The position numbers were made by a program, and so were the translations under genes. From positions 2,046,001 through 2,110,000 of the forward strand of contig NZ_CP069791.1 in assembly GCF_016894265.1 (NCBI RefSeq): 64,000 nucleotides of DNA, in the 5' to 3' direction. The notes under the pieces are model-generated. The model had not been told where the DNA came from, did not search any database, and saw nothing but the letters and a program-made list of their open reading frames with translations. Positions within the stretch are counted from its first letter, which is position 1; every line of letters starts with the position of its first letter. This DNA comes from Corynebacterium tuberculostearicum (GTDB taxonomy: Bacteria; Actinomycetota; Actinomycetes; Mycobacteriales; Mycobacteriaceae). Positions 1 to 8,140 of the stretch are shown here, piece by piece.

Positions 1-46
1 GGGGTTTAGCCCCCTCCCCCGAGACCGCACCCAAGGAATTGATAAC

Positions 47-775
47 GTGAGCCACGCCCGCACCACCTGGCGCCTGTCCGGCCGCACCGGTTATATCGCC
101 GCTGCCACGGCCGCGCTCATCGGCCTCGCCTCTCCCCTCGTCGCCCCAGCGCAGGCTTCCGCACCGGATCTTTCTTCCTTGGTGCAGCAGGCGTCCTCCC
201 ATAGCCCACTGGACGAGCTCGGCCGCCCCAACCAGGAAACCCAGGACCGCATCCGCGCTTTTGCGGCACAACCGTGGATTCCCGAGGATGTTCGCAACGC
301 TATCCTCTCGGGCCTCGCGTTCTTCGCCGGCGGCGGCGATGGCAAGGACGGGGTAGCCATGCCGGAGGGCAATAACCCGAACTTCCGCCAGTTCTACTGG
401 CCCACGGTCTCCGCACACTGCATCGACGGCACCAGCGATGCCATGGGCTCGGCCATCGCCGTTCCCGGCCCCACCGAAATGCCGGCACCGGGCGCAAAGC
501 CCGGTGAAACCGTATTCCTCTTCACCGCTCTTGGCACCCCACCGGCCGCGCGCGAACAAGGCGGGATGAACGTGCAGTGGTTCAACCTTGACACCCTGCG
601 CAGCGGTGTCACCCCACTGAATAACAATGGCATCAATCAGGACGGCCCTACCACCTTGTCCGGCACCGCCCAGACCGGCAAGGGCACCGTCATCGCGCTG
701 CTTTCTGGCGGCGTGAACACCCAGGAATCCCGCTGCAATTTTGCCCCGACCGCCGCCTTCCTTGAGGTGAAGTAG
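47..775 (+). CDS. Secreted protein of unknown function
   Basis: A 242-residue protein that I do not recognise as a named family. The N-terminus has a basic start, a hydrophobic stretch (about residues 15-33) and a likely signal peptidase site after the sequence PAQA (about residue 37), so it is probably exported. The mature part carries two cysteines, one in AHCIDG and one near the C-terminus (SRCNF), which could form a disulfide outside the cell. The start is GTG at 47, preceded by AAGGA about 10 bases upstream. The stop TAG is directly followed by the ATG of the DUF402 gene, so the two are translationally adjacent and probably share an mRNA with the DUF808 gene. Function is not inferred. 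Confidence 0.8.
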   Translation: MSHARTTWRLSGRTGYIAAATAALIGLASPLVAPAQASAPDLSSLVQQASSHSPLDELGRPNQETQDRIRAFAAQPWIPEDVRNAILSGLAFFAGGGDGKDGVAMPEGNNPNFRQFYWPTVSAHCIDGTSDAMGSAIAVPGPTEMPAPGAKPGETVFLFTALGTPPAAREQGGMNVQWFNLDTLRSGVTPLNNNGINQDGPTTLSGTAQTGKGTVIALLSGGVNTQESRCNFAPTAAFLEVK

Positions 776-1312
776 ATGCCGGTGGATCTCCATCCGGTCA
801 AGCGCGAGACCTTTAATACCGCCGAGTACACCAATACCGATCCCAAGGGATTCCTGCGCGAGGTCGACACGTACACCGAGACGGATTTCGGCCTCTACAT
901 GGCTCGCGGCGCCGATCACCCGCGCTTTGGTTACCTGGAATCGTGGCTGCTGCCCGATCTCAACCTGCGCGCCAATATCTTCCATTTCCGCCCCGGTGTA
1001 GACGTCGACCAGGACTTTTATATTGATGTGGCCGAAATCCAACGCGATGGCACGGTGTGGACCACCCGCGACCTTTATGTGGATCTAGTAGCCACGCGCG
1101 GCGAGCCCATTTCCGTGCTCGATATTGATGAACTCTCTGCCGCTACCTCCGCCGGCTTGATTTCTGCCGAAGACGCCGAGAAAGCGATCGACACTACACT
1201 TGCCGCGGTCGAGGGCATTACTCGCAGCGGTGATGATGCGATGGCTTGGTTGGCGCATCAGGGAATACACTTAACGTGGTCCGATAACATCACCCTAACC
1301 CCAGAAGGATAA
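776..1312 (+). CDS. DUF402 domain protein
   Basis: A 178-residue soluble protein with the DUF402 pattern: a beta-rich core ending in FYIDVAEIQ, then DLYVDLVAT and VLDIDELSAA, which match the family's acidic motifs that bind a divalent metal. Known DUF402 members (for example FomD-like proteins) hydrolyse nucleotidyl or phosphate-ester substrates; the substrate here cannot be told. The ATG begins on the base after the TAG of the upstream secreted-protein gene, and the DUF808 membrane protein starts 3 bases after its stop. The three genes therefore look like an operon. Assignment is from motif recognition. Confidence 0.8.
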   Translation: MPVDLHPVKRETFNTAEYTNTDPKGFLREVDTYTETDFGLYMARGADHPRFGYLESWLLPDLNLRANIFHFRPGVDVDQDFYIDVAEIQRDGTVWTTRDLYVDLVATRGEPISVLDIDELSAATSAGLISAEDAEKAIDTTLAAVEGITRSGDDAMAWLAHQGIHLTWSDNITLTPEG

Positions 1313-1315
1313 TTT

Positions 1316-2263
1316 ATGGCTGGTGGCCTTTTTGCCCTGCTTGACGACGTCGCCCTGATCGCCCGCTCCGCTGCCTCTAGCGTTGACGATGTGGCCGCCC
1401 TTGCGGGTAAGACCTCCGTAAAGGCCGCAGGTGTGGTAGTCGATGATGCTGCCGTAACCCCACAATACGTGGAGGGAATTAAGCCCCAGCGCGAGCTGCC
1501 GATGATCTGGCGCATCACCAAGGGCTCGCTTATCAATAAGCTCGTCATCATCTTGCCCATCGCGATGATCCTCTCCTGGATCGCCCCCTGGGCACTTACT
1601 CCCATCTTGATGTGTGGCGGTACCTATCTGTGCTTCGAAGGCGCGGAAAAAATTCTGCATCACCTTCTACCCCACCGAGAGAAGGAAACTGAATCAGTCC
1701 AGGAAAAGGGCGCAGACGCCGAAGATAGCTTGGTCAAGTCCGCGATTACCACTGACCTCATCTTGTCTGCCGAGATCATGGTTATTTCCCTAAATGAGGT
1801 CATCAACGAGCCATTCTGGATGCGCCTGGGAGCCCTCATCTTTGTCGGCATCTTGCTGACCCTGGGCGTCTATGGCGCCGTTGGCCTCTTGGTCAAGATG
1901 GACGATATTGGCATGGCCCTTAATAAGCGCCACAATGGCAAGTCCACGGTGGGCAACGCCTTGGTCAAGGGCATGCCGATCGTTCTCGATATCATCGGCG
2001 TCATCGGTACCGCCGCCATGCTGTGGGTAGGCGGCCACATCGTGGTCAAGGGCCTGCACGAATTCGGTATGGATCAGCCACATGAATTCATCGCGTCCGT
2101 AACTGAGAAGATCTCCAATGGCGCCCTGGCGTGGCTGGCAGATACCGGCATGTCCATGGTCTGCGGCCTGGTGCTAGGCGTAGTGGTTGCCACCATCGTG
2201 ATGGCGGTCAAGGCCTCCTTTGGCAAGACCTCGGCCACCTCCGCCCAGCCGGCGGAGGCTTAA
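1316..2263 (+). CDS. DUF808 (YedI-like) membrane protein
   Basis: A 315-residue inner-membrane protein of the DUF808/YedI family. The N-terminus MAGGLFALLDDVALIAR and the following Ala/Val-rich segment with VDDAAVTPQY are typical of the family, and about six hydrophobic segments follow (roughly residues 75-110, 145-185, 215-245 and 280-305). The family has no firmly established biochemical role. The start has a good Shine-Dalgarno (AGAAGGA, six bases before ATG) located inside the end of the DUF402 gene. It is the last gene of the plus-strand group and converges on the ZIP transporter gene with only 27 bases between them and no clear terminator. Confidence 0.88.
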   Translation: MAGGLFALLDDVALIARSAASSVDDVAALAGKTSVKAAGVVVDDAAVTPQYVEGIKPQRELPMIWRITKGSLINKLVIILPIAMILSWIAPWALTPILMCGGTYLCFEGAEKILHHLLPHREKETESVQEKGADAEDSLVKSAITTDLILSAEIMVISLNEVINEPFWMRLGALIFVGILLTLGVYGAVGLLVKMDDIGMALNKRHNGKSTVGNALVKGMPIVLDIIGVIGTAAMLWVGGHIVVKGLHEFGMDQPHEFIASVTEKISNGALAWLADTGMSMVCGLVLGVVVATIVMAVKASFGKTSATSAQPAEA

Positions 2264-2290
2264 AAAGCCGTAGCCCGGCTGCGTAGCCGG

Positions 2291-3088
2291 CTACATAAAC
2301 AGCATCAGCGAAACCGCCATCACGGCCATGCCGGCAATCAAGCCGTAGATAGCGTGATGGTGCTCGCCGGTCTCCTCAGCGGTGGGCAATAGCTCATCCA
2401 GCGAGATGAAGACCATAATGCCGGCGATGGCGGCGAAACTAATACCCATCGTCGCCGGCCCAATGACCGGCATGAGAAGGCCAAAGCCAATGAGCGCGCC
2501 GAGCGGCTCGGCCAGTCCAGACAAGGTGGCCCACCAAAAGGCCTTCTTGCGGGAGCCAGTGGCCTCGCGCAGCGGAACAGCCACCGCAATGCCTTCCGGA
2601 ATATTGTGAATGGCGATGGCCACCGCCACCGGCACCGCAACTTCCTTAGATTCCAGGCCGGATAGGAAGGTGGCAAACCCCTCGGGGAAATTGTGCAGGC
2701 CCAGCGCGCAGGCGGTAAATACGCCAGTTTTCATTAGCTTCTTGCGGCGAGCTTCTTCGGCCGTGGTGGCCGGCTCATGGGGATTAATCTCCTCCGGCAC
2801 GAGCCGGTCAATGATGGCGATGACGGCGATGCCAGCAAAGAACGCCCCGACGGCGGCCCAGGTGCCGGTGGTTTCGCCGCCGAGGGCGTCGGAAAGCTGC
2901 GCAATGCCTTCCGGCAGGATCTCCATAAAGGAGACATACAGCATCACGCCGGCCGAAAGCCCCAGTGCAGCGGCCATAAAAGCCGGCCCAGGCTGGCGCC
3001 TTCCCACCGCCAAAGCGCCGCCAATCGAGGTCGATAGACCCGACAGCAGCACCAAGGCGAAGGCAAAGGCAAAGGTACTAAAAGTCAT
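2291..3088 (-). CDS. zupT: ZIP family metal transporter (ZupT-like)
   Basis: A 265-residue ZIP permease that would import divalent metal (zinc, possibly iron or manganese) across the cytoplasmic membrane. Two diagnostic metal-binding helices are visible: HNFPEGFATF in TM4 and HNIPEGIAVAVP in TM5, with about eight membrane segments in total. A short loop between TM3 and TM4 contains HEP and charged residues. I start it at the ATG at 3088 (MTFSTFAFAF), because the longer reading adds seven unlikely residues that overlap the palindrome upstream. The gene follows the BCCT gene on the same strand with 34 bases between; the perfect palindrome at 3104-3118 lies just before the start and suggests its own metal-dependent control. 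Confidence 0.9.
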   Translation of the reverse strand: MTFSTFAFAFALVLLSGLSTSIGGALAVGRRQPGPAFMAAALGLSAGVMLYVSFMEILPEGIAQLSDALGGETTGTWAAVGAFFAGIAVIAIIDRLVPEEINPHEPATTAEEARRKKLMKTGVFTACALGLHNFPEGFATFLSGLESKEVAVPVAVAIAIHNIPEGIAVAVPLREATGSRKKAFWWATLSGLAEPLGALIGFGLLMPVIGPATMGISFAAIAGIMVFISLDELLPTAEETGEHHHAIYGLIAGMAVMAVSLMLFM

Positions 3089-3103
3089 AGCTGGCACCCT
3101 ACC

Positions 3104-3118
3104 TGACAATAATTGTCA
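3104..3118. promoter_or_regulatory. Perfect palindrome before zupT, candidate metal-regulator operator
   Basis: TGACAATAATTGTCA is a perfect 7-1-7 inverted repeat placed 15 bases before the zupT ATG and 4 bases after the end of the BCCT gene. Its outline (TGA-AT-rich-TCA) resembles Zur-type boxes, but the inner bases differ, so the regulator is an inference. Confidence 0.5.
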
Positions 3119-3122
3119 AGCA

Positions 3123-5126
3123 TTAACTTTCTTTCTTATCTTCCGGCACCGGAGAGATGAACTCGCCATTCTTGATAGATGGATCGTTGTCCACATACTC
3201 GCCCGCCTCGTAGTCATAGCCCACGGCGCGGCCTTCTTCGTCCGTGCGCGCGTACCAATCGGTCACCTCTGCCGCAGTGGAGTTAAAGTGCGCGCCCGTT
3301 GCGTAGTCGCCGTCTGTCGGCTCGATAGACAGGGCAAAGTTATCGCCATAATCGCGCACGCCCCGCACGATCGCATTAGAGACCGCTTCGCCCTCGTAGA
3401 AATGACGAATGGAGGCAGGATCATGGCGCAGCTCGCGCACCAACGCTATGCACATAAGCACGATGATGACCGCGAAAGGCAACGCCGTCACCGTAATAAG
3501 GTTCTGCAGACCCTGCAGCGCATTACGGCCGCCGGCGAGCAAAATGACCACGGCAATGCCAGCCATACATACCACCCAAAAGACCGTAACGACCGGGTTG
3601 GGCTTGGGGTTGCCGCGCTGGGTGAGCTGGGAGTTCACAATGGATGCGGAGTCAGCCGTGGTAATGAAGAAGACCACCAGCATGACGATGACGATGGGCG
3701 CCATCCACTCCGCCCCTGGGAAGTGGTCCAAGACCTTGAAAAAGATGTCTTCTGCCGCCGGCATGGAATCAATAGTGCCATCTGGGGCGATATCGCCATC
3801 GCGGCGCTGCAGCCAAATGGTGGTACCGCCCAGGATGGTATAAGCGGCAACAATGATGGCCGAGGGAATAAGCAACACACCGAGCACGAACTGGCGGATG
3901 GTTCGCCCGCGCGAAATCTTGGCTACGAAGACGCCCACGAATGGCGACCACGATACCCACCAAGCCCAGTAGAAGGTGGTCCAGGAGGACAGGAACGCAA
4001 CCATGTCTTCCCCCTGGCCCATATTGGCAGAGAGCATCTGGGGCATTTCATCGAGATATTCAATCACCACGGCCGGCAGCATATTGGCCAAGAAGACGGT
4101 CGGCCCCACGACGAAGAAGAACAGGGCCAGCGCCATGGCCAACACCAAGTTGATATTGGAGAGCCACCGAATGCCCTTGGCCACGCCGGAGACGGCCGAA
4201 AAGATCGTTCCGATGGACAGCACCACGATGATCACCAGCGCCGCAGTATTGCCGGTGGTGGACCAGCCGCTGACCAATTCCACGCCGCGGCCGATCTGCA
4301 GCGCACCGATGCCCAGCGTGGCGGCGGTGCCGAAGAGAGTGGCAATAATGGCCAGGCCATCGATGATGCGCGCGGGCAGGGAATCAGAGGAGCGATTGCC
4401 AAAGAGCGGCATCAGGATGGAGCTCATCAGCGGCACGCGGCCGCGGCGGAAGGACACGTAGGCCACGCACAGGCCCACGATGGCGTAGATTGCCCAGGCA
4501 TTAATGCCCCAGTGCATGGCGGCCTGCGCCATCGCTCCGAGCACCGCTTCATCGCTCGCGGCCTCATAAGCGCCTGGGCGCGGCGAAAGGTAGTAGCTCA
4601 GCGGCTCAAAGGGGCCGAAGAAGATAATGCCGATGCCAATGCCGGCACCAAAGAGCATCGCCGCCCAGCTCACCGTAGAAAATTCCGGCTTCTCCCCATC
4701 TAGCCCGAGAGGGATTTTGCCGTACTTTGAAAAAGCCAAGATGATGAGCAAAAACATCAGGAACGTCGCGAGGGCGGTAAAGATCCAGCCCAAGTTGCGC
4801 ATCACCCAATCGAGCGCTGCCGAAGAAGCATCGAAGACCTGCTCGGGCGCAATCACACCCCAGATTACGAAGGCGACGACCAGTCCGCCGACCACAAAGA
4901 GGATCGGTTTATCCACGCCGTACTTGACCTTCTGGTCCTCAATGGAGACGCCCGGTACCAGCGCGGGGTGGATATTATGCGGGTACATAATGTCCTTTAA
5001 GATGCGCTTGGCGTTGCGGGTACGCTTTTTGCTTTCCTCCGAATTATTTACCCCACGCATAGGGCGGGATGAGGAAGACGGTGAAGAAGAGATGGTTCTA
5101 CTCCTATTCTGTTTTCCGGGTTTCAC
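3123..5126 (-). CDS. BCCT family osmolyte transporter
   Basis: A sodium- or proton-coupled uptake carrier for betaine, ectoine, proline or carnitine type solutes, up to 667 residues. It shows the BCCT features: twelve hydrophobic segments, the glycine stretch FGAGIGIGIIFFGPFEP in TM3, and the tryptophan-rich TM8 motif YWAWWVSWSPFVGVF followed by RGRTIR. A long acidic C-terminal tail after about residue 545 is a feature of corynebacterial osmosensing BCCT proteins, but which of BetP, EctP or LcoP it matches cannot be settled by eye. The start is uncertain: GTG at 5126 lies close to a TATAGA-like -10, while an ATG at 5060 would remove 22 Ser/Arg-rich residues. Located upstream of zupT on the same strand. 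Confidence 0.9.
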   Translation of the reverse strand: MKPGKQNRSRTISSSPSSSSRPMRGVNNSEESKKRTRNAKRILKDIMYPHNIHPALVPGVSIEDQKVKYGVDKPILFVVGGLVVAFVIWGVIAPEQVFDASSAALDWVMRNLGWIFTALATFLMFLLIILAFSKYGKIPLGLDGEKPEFSTVSWAAMLFGAGIGIGIIFFGPFEPLSYYLSPRPGAYEAASDEAVLGAMAQAAMHWGINAWAIYAIVGLCVAYVSFRRGRVPLMSSILMPLFGNRSSDSLPARIIDGLAIIATLFGTAATLGIGALQIGRGVELVSGWSTTGNTAALVIIVVLSIGTIFSAVSGVAKGIRWLSNINLVLAMALALFFFVVGPTVFLANMLPAVVIEYLDEMPQMLSANMGQGEDMVAFLSSWTTFYWAWWVSWSPFVGVFVAKISRGRTIRQFVLGVLLIPSAIIVAAYTILGGTTIWLQRRDGDIAPDGTIDSMPAAEDIFFKVLDHFPGAEWMAPIVIVMLVVFFITTADSASIVNSQLTQRGNPKPNPVVTVFWVVCMAGIAVVILLAGGRNALQGLQNLITVTALPFAVIIVLMCIALVRELRHDPASIRHFYEGEAVSNAIVRGVRDYGDNFALSIEPTDGDYATGAHFNSTAAEVTDWYARTDEEGRAVGYDYEAGEYVDNDPSIKNGEFISPVPEDKKES

Positions 5127-5254
5127 CTTTAAGAGAGCTGTCTATACATTAATAAAAACTCGCAGGATATAAAGCTGGCGCCAGCCCTATCCCCCATATG
5201 CGTAAAATGAGCTACGCATTGTTTACCGGCCTTTAACCTTGGGAGTGACTTTCT

Positions 5255-6340
5255 ATGGCGCTATACCCGCTCGCGACTAGTTACTTCGGCGTGGAGCATG
5301 TTGCGGTCCTCGAGCACCCAGTGGTGGGCACCGCGTTGAGCATCCCCGGCGTGGCAGAGCACGCTGCGCTTGTCGACGTCTCCCTAGAACCCGATACCTA
5401 CACCAACGGCTGGCGCGTTCGCTCAGACTTCGGCTTCTTAGGGTTTCTGGACGAGGTCGAGGCGGCGGAGTATCCCGCCTTGGAGCGCTTGAAGGCCTCC
5501 TCTGCACAGCCGCAGACGATCGCCACCGTGGAGGTAGTTGACGGCCAGGTCGAGGTTGCCGTGTCATTGGGCCTGTGGCCGTGGATGGTGCCGGTCAATG
5601 ACCAACCGCAAGGAACCGCGCTGCTCTCCGGCGGACGAGGCGTGCTGATCGATGCCGGCGCCGGCGACCTATCGTCCGCCCAGCTTGAGCAGATGGGCAC
5701 GCAGCAGTTCTTCGTCACACTGGACGACCTTGCCGGCACCGCGGTGGCGACCTGCGATGACCTGGTTCTCGGCCCCCTCGGCGACAGTGCCGCGCTCCCT
5801 GGACTGCGCGCCGCATTCGCTGCCGCACACGGTTCTGGGGCGCGGCTTTCTGCCCGCGCCTACGCGAGCCGCGGCATGCTTGCCGTCGATATCCCCGCCG
5901 ATGAGGCCACCACCGCGGAGCTCTTCTCCCCCGCTGTTCCACCACTGCGCGTGCCTGCGCCACAACCTGCGATTCCCGCCGCCGCGCGCGCAGCCACGCC
6001 GGCTCAGCCCGAGGTCTGGGAGCACACGCTTTCCGGCGAAGTCATCGTGACGGCGCTGCCCACCGGCTCGCGCCGCCCCAAAGGGCCACAGGCCCAGCCG
6101 GCTGCACCCGCTAAGCCAGATGCACCAGCTCAGCAGCACAATGAGCAAGCACAACAACCGCAGGCCAGCGCCAAGCTGGCGGAGTTGGTCTCCTCTATCC
6201 CAGGTGAGCAGAATTTCAGCTGGCGTGCGCTGCCGGTAGCCGAAGAACCGGGCCGCTTTTCCTCCGAATCCGCGCGCGTGCGGGCCCGGCGCGTGGCACG
6301 CGACACGTCTCACCACCGCGGGGGCAATCACCGCAAATAG
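5255..6340 (+). CDS. Unrecognised protein with Pro/Ala-rich linker
   Basis: A 361-residue protein that I do not recognise. It has no signal peptide or membrane segment. Residues 1 to about 215 look like a folded acidic domain (start MALYPLATSYFG); residues about 225-300 are rich in Ala, Pro and Gln and look like a flexible linker; the C-terminus ends in a strongly basic stretch (SARVRARRVARD). The ATG is supported by GGGAG nine bases upstream. It is divergent from the BCCT gene (128 bases between starts) and converges on selB with 27 bases between. The composition of the tail could allow binding to nucleic acid or membrane, but nothing shows a function. Probably restricted to Corynebacterium. 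Confidence 0.75.
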   Translation: MALYPLATSYFGVEHVAVLEHPVVGTALSIPGVAEHAALVDVSLEPDTYTNGWRVRSDFGFLGFLDEVEAAEYPALERLKASSAQPQTIATVEVVDGQVEVAVSLGLWPWMVPVNDQPQGTALLSGGRGVLIDAGAGDLSSAQLEQMGTQQFFVTLDDLAGTAVATCDDLVLGPLGDSAALPGLRAAFAAAHGSGARLSARAYASRGMLAVDIPADEATTAELFSPAVPPLRVPAPQPAIPAAARAATPAQPEVWEHTLSGEVIVTALPTGSRRPKGPQAQPAAPAKPDAPAQQHNEQAQQPQASAKLAELVSSIPGEQNFSWRALPVAEEPGRFSSESARVRARRVARDTSHHRGGNHRK

Positions 6341-6367
6341 GTGCGATGCTCAGCCACAGAGGCCACG

Positions 6368-8140
6368 CTAACGCAATGTGCGTTGGCCCCCGTCGCCGCG
6401 GCGAGTAATCCGCTGGGCGTCGAGGTATTCCAGCAGCGGGATGGCTACCCGTCGCGTAGTGCCCAGCGCTTTACGGGCTGCCGAAAGCGTAAAGGGCTGC
6501 TCCAGTTCGCTAAGGCGCCGGCGCGCTTCCTCCGGTGCCGAGGGCAAGAGCACGATTCCCTGCCTGAGGCGCAGGAGGCGCCCGGCGCGCTCGGCGGCGG
6601 CAAGTTCCTTTGGGCCCAGGCCCAGCTCCGTTAGGTCATCTGCCTCGGGTGCCGCAAAGGGTTCTGCCTTTAGCCTTTCCTCGATGGCAGCGACCCCACG
6701 CTCCGCCGCGCCGAGGTCCGCCCGCTGCCCGGGAAGGCGCAACACTCCCTCGCTGCTTTCCGCCTTCGCAGCGGCGATGGCTAGCCCCAGCAAGCCTTCT
6801 TCTTGCAGGCCGAGGGCGTCCATGGCAGCCTTGCGGGGCATTCCCGGTGCCAGGGGATGTGCGGCGGTGTGGGCATGCAGGGCGTCGATAAGCGATTGCT
6901 TCCACCGCGTAACTTGGGAGGCGGCAATCCACCAGTCGCGGAAGGCGATAATGCCTTGCGGCGGCGCCGCTGTGGTAAAGCCGTCGCGAGCTAGGCCATC
7001 CACCCGGGCGAAGCCGACGCGGCGCAGGTAAGAGGCAGGATCCCGGAATGAGTCCTGGGTGCTGAGCTCTTCTGCGCGGCGGCGGGCGGCACCGCGCCGG
7101 TTAAGCTCCGGCGGGCGGAGATCTACGGCTTCTACCCCAGTGACGACGTGCCGGCCACCAGGGCTGCGCACTACGAAGCGATCAAGGAGCTGCAGCGGCA
7201 ACGGATGCGCCAGGCTGAGACGCGCGAAATCGGCGGACAGCGGCCGCAGGTGAGCCTCGACTCCGGCGGTACCGGTGTGGATGACGAGGTTATCGGGAAG
7301 CGCATCGAGCTCCGCGCCAAAGGTGCGGCGGACATCCAGGTGGTTCACCATGCGCCACGCACCTGGGGTAAGCAGCACGTCGCCGCGGTGGATATCGGCA
7401 GCGTCCACCCCACGCAGATTGACGGCCGCGCGGGTGACGGGGCCGAGTGAATCCTGCGCGCGATTTTCACTATGCAGGCCACGGATCTCCACGGCCCTTT
7501 CCCCACCAGCCGTGGCCGCCTTAAGGCTATCGCCCACGCGCAGAGTGCCCGCGGCAAGCGTTCCGGTCACCACGGTGCCCGCGCCCTTCACGCTAAAGGC
7601 GCGGTCCACCCACAGGCGCACGGGTGCCTGCTCATCGGGAGCGGGCACAGTGGCAAGGACCTCATCGAGCGCCTGCCGCAGCGCCGCAATGCCGTCGCCG
7701 GTAGGGGCGGATACGGGGATAATGGGGGCGTCGGCAAGCGGGGTGCCGGCCAGCTGCGTTCGGATTTCTGCGGTGCGGTCCACGGTGGCGCGGTCGCTGC
7801 GAGTTAGCGCAATAATGCCATGCTTTACTCCCAGCGCACGCAAGGCATCGCGGTGGTCGGTGGACTGGGCCTGCCATCCCTCATCGGCCGCCACCACGAA
7901 GAGGACGACCGGGGCTGGGCCCACGCCAGCGAGCATATTGCCCAGGAATTTTTCATGGCCGGGCACATCTACGAAAGCCACATCCGCGCCAGAAGGCAGC
8001 GTGGTCCAGGCAAACCCCAAATCAATGGTCAGGCCGCGGCGCTTTTCTTCCTCCCAGCGGTCCGGGTCCATCTCCGTAAGAGCCCGGACCAGGGTGGATT
8101 TGCCGTGGTCCACATGGCCGGCAGTAGCGACGACGTACAC
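6368..8140 (-). CDS. selB: Selenocysteine-specific elongation factor SelB
   Basis: SelB binds GTP, selenocysteinyl-tRNA and the SECIS hairpin, and delivers Sec to the ribosome at UGA. The 590-residue protein opens with the G1 loop GHVDHGKST (residues 8-16) and has DVPGHEKF as G3, followed by two beta-barrel domains like EF-Tu and a C-terminal half of winged-helix repeats (ending in a repeat around RKALGTTRRVAIPLLEYLD) that in known SelB bind the SECIS RNA. The start is GTG immediately after the TAG of selA, so the two are translationally coupled. Length fits the family (614 in E. coli). A small hairpin (AACGCA/TGCGTT) sits at the stop codon. Works with selA, selC, selD and the fdhA UGA in this window. 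Confidence 0.96.
   Translation of the reverse strand: MYVVATAGHVDHGKSTLVRALTEMDPDRWEEEKRRGLTIDLGFAWTTLPSGADVAFVDVPGHEKFLGNMLAGVGPAPVVLFVVAADEGWQAQSTDHRDALRALGVKHGIIALTRSDRATVDRTAEIRTQLAGTPLADAPIIPVSAPTGDGIAALRQALDEVLATVPAPDEQAPVRLWVDRAFSVKGAGTVVTGTLAAGTLRVGDSLKAATAGGERAVEIRGLHSENRAQDSLGPVTRAAVNLRGVDAADIHRGDVLLTPGAWRMVNHLDVRRTFGAELDALPDNLVIHTGTAGVEAHLRPLSADFARLSLAHPLPLQLLDRFVVRSPGGRHVVTGVEAVDLRPPELNRRGAARRRAEELSTQDSFRDPASYLRRVGFARVDGLARDGFTTAAPPQGIIAFRDWWIAASQVTRWKQSLIDALHAHTAAHPLAPGMPRKAAMDALGLQEEGLLGLAIAAAKAESSEGVLRLPGQRADLGAAERGVAAIEERLKAEPFAAPEADDLTELGLGPKELAAAERAGRLLRLRQGIVLLPSAPEEARRRLSELEQPFTLSAARKALGTTRRVAIPLLEYLDAQRITRRGDGGQRTLR

Noticed and set aside
2610-4703. 697-residue plus-strand open frame
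   Set aside because: It is antisense to zupT and the BCCT gene, lacks family motifs, and is rich in His/Arg runs typical of GC-rich shadow frames.
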